Positions 63,179-64,000 of a stretch of 64,000 bases of DNA are shown here, piece by piece. The notes under the pieces were generated by a model. It made no database searches. It was given only the letters and a program-made list of their open reading frames with translations, and had not been told where the DNA came from. Position 1 is the first letter of the stretch. Every line of letters begins with the position of its first letter. A program made the translations under genes and the position numbers. Source of the stretch: Dictyobacter arantiisoli (GTDB taxonomy: Bacteria; Chloroflexota; Ktedonobacteria; Ktedonobacterales; Ktedonobacteraceae); NCBI RefSeq assembly GCF_008326305.1, contig NZ_BIXY01000033.1, forward strand, positions 1 to 64,000, given 5' to 3'.

Positions 63179-64000
63179 TTACATTTGCCAGATCGTGACA
63201 ACGTGTGCGGTAACAGAGGCCAGCTGCTTTCCATCAGGTGACCAGAGTACTTTGCTCGTGCCAAAGCGGCCTGTCAACGGGGGCCCTCCTTTGAGAGCAT
63301 CCCAGATATGCACGATATGATTACTACTGATCGAGCGGGCCGCCGAAGCAATGTGACGACCATCAGGAGACCAGGACACCGCATCTACGTGCTCATTGTG
63401 TCCCCGATAGACGAGGAGAGGAGCCGCAGGCCACTCAATATCCCAGACATAAACGCTATCATCACCACTCGACGATACCAGATAGCGACTGTCCGGCGAC
63501 CAGGACAGCGATGGTGGAGCATTGAGATGAACATCTGTAGACCACTTATCGTTGACAGGTCCACTCAATGTTACGGCAGGTAAGCCAATGTTGCGCATAT
63601 TCCAGATGTGCACCGTATGCTGAGCACTTCCCACCGCAATCAGTCCCCCATCCGGCGACCAGGCAACGCTACCAGAGGCTGGCTGATCGGTATTACCACG
63701 TAAAATACGCATCGGTGGCCCTACGCTGAGGGCGCCCCAGATCTGTACATAGCCATCGCTCACCGAAGCAACCAGAGTACCATTGGGCGACCAGGCAACA
63801 GACTCTACATGATCAGCCGGACACGTATGGGTACAGATAAGCGATGCACGCTGCGTATCCCAGATTTGCACCAGGCGCTCTCGATCCCCTGAAGCTAACC
63901 ACTGACTATCGGGCGACCATGCCACTGCCTGCCCTTCATGCAATAACTTCATCGAATAAAGTAAAGGTTGATCACGATTATGGACGTTCCAGGCTTTGAT
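63179..64000 (-). CDS. WD40 repeat protein, C-terminal part (continues beyond the window)
   Basis: At least 273 residues are visible; the frame stays open to position 64000 (IKAWNVHNRDQPLLYS precedes the first internal Met), so the start is outside. About six WD40-type repeats with VAWSPDG...VxIWD patterns are present, several with a GGPP or VGPP linker, and the gene ends with SKVLWSPDGKQLASVTAHVV. These form part of a beta-propeller for protein binding. In this group such C-termini often follow a Ser/Thr kinase or NTPase domain, which cannot be checked here. Confidence 0.85.
   Translation of the reverse strand: MKAWNVHNRDQPLLYSMKLLHEGQAVAWSPDSQWLASGDRERLVQIWDTQRASLICTHTCPADHVESVAWSPNGTLVASVSDGYVQIWGALSVGPPMRILRGNTDQPASGSVAWSPDGGLIAVGSAQHTVHIWNMRNIGLPAVTLSGPVNDKWSTDVHLNAPPSLSWSPDSRYLVSSSGDDSVYVWDIEWPAAPLLVYRGHNEHVDAVSWSPDGRHIASAARSISSNHIVHIWDALKGGPPLTGRFGTSKVLWSPDGKQLASVTAHVVTIWQM

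Overview
The window looks like chromosomal DNA of a Ktedonobacteria-type member of the Chloroflexota. This is an inference from gene content: two S53 (sedolisin) peptidases, a STAND ATPase ending in 14 WD40 repeats plus a second WD40 protein, a double-domain KaiC-like ATPase paired with a response regulator, an ArnT-like GT39 glycosyltransferase, GH31 glycosidases, proteins with Gln/Tyr/Pro-rich low-complexity tails, moderate GC and long repeat-bearing intergenic gaps. I saw no rRNA, tRNA or CRISPR array.

Layout. 1-9.9 kb: the edge of an IS5-type transposase, an S53 peptidase, a class A penicillin-binding protein, an alpha-xylosidase (YicI type) and a CAP-domain lipoprotein. 9.9-16.7 kb: an M32 carboxypeptidase, divergent pyrC and pyrD, a secreted lysozyme-like protein, a YggT protein and a lipocalin-like protein. 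17-23.8 kb: a sugar-uptake locus on the minus strand (LacI regulator, solute-binding lipoprotein, two permeases, GH31 enzyme) with a LacI-type operator and an inter-gene hairpin but no ATPase gene. 24.5-28.6 kb: a three-gene operon (PLP-dependent alanine-racemase-fold enzyme, alditol/aldonolactone oxidase, amino-acid permease). 28.8-32.9 kb: response regulator, KaiC-like ATPase and GT39 protein. 33.6-42 kb: a second S53 peptidase, a PLDc_N protein, a translationally coupled sensor kinase / receiver / hybrid kinase set, and a cluster of DnaA boxes before a membrane protein. 42-50 kb: a Cys-less alkyltransferase-like protein, unknown helical proteins, a small HTH protein, an AadA-like nucleotidyltransferase, a polytopic membrane protein with a lipobox-like tail domain, a VOC protein and an FkbM methyltransferase. 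50-64 kb: the STAND-WD40 protein, ilvD, a decayed methyltransferase, a divergent TetR/SDR pair with palindromic operators, a Tn3-family transposon remnant, an aldo/keto reductase, rho and a partial WD40 gene.

The most unusual signal is a dispersed family of about 195-bp multi-hairpin elements (2283, 23913, 24071, 42781, 44085-44640, 59706). Their termini, and a perfect 28-bp inner hairpin, change sequence between copies on both arms together, so the fold is kept while the sequence diverges. Several copies are tandem with 11-nt linkers and some lack the inner hairpin. The second is a cluster of DnaA-box matches at 41139-41224, far from any dnaA gene. Starts were moved downstream of the longest possible ORF where a clear ribosome binding site decided it.
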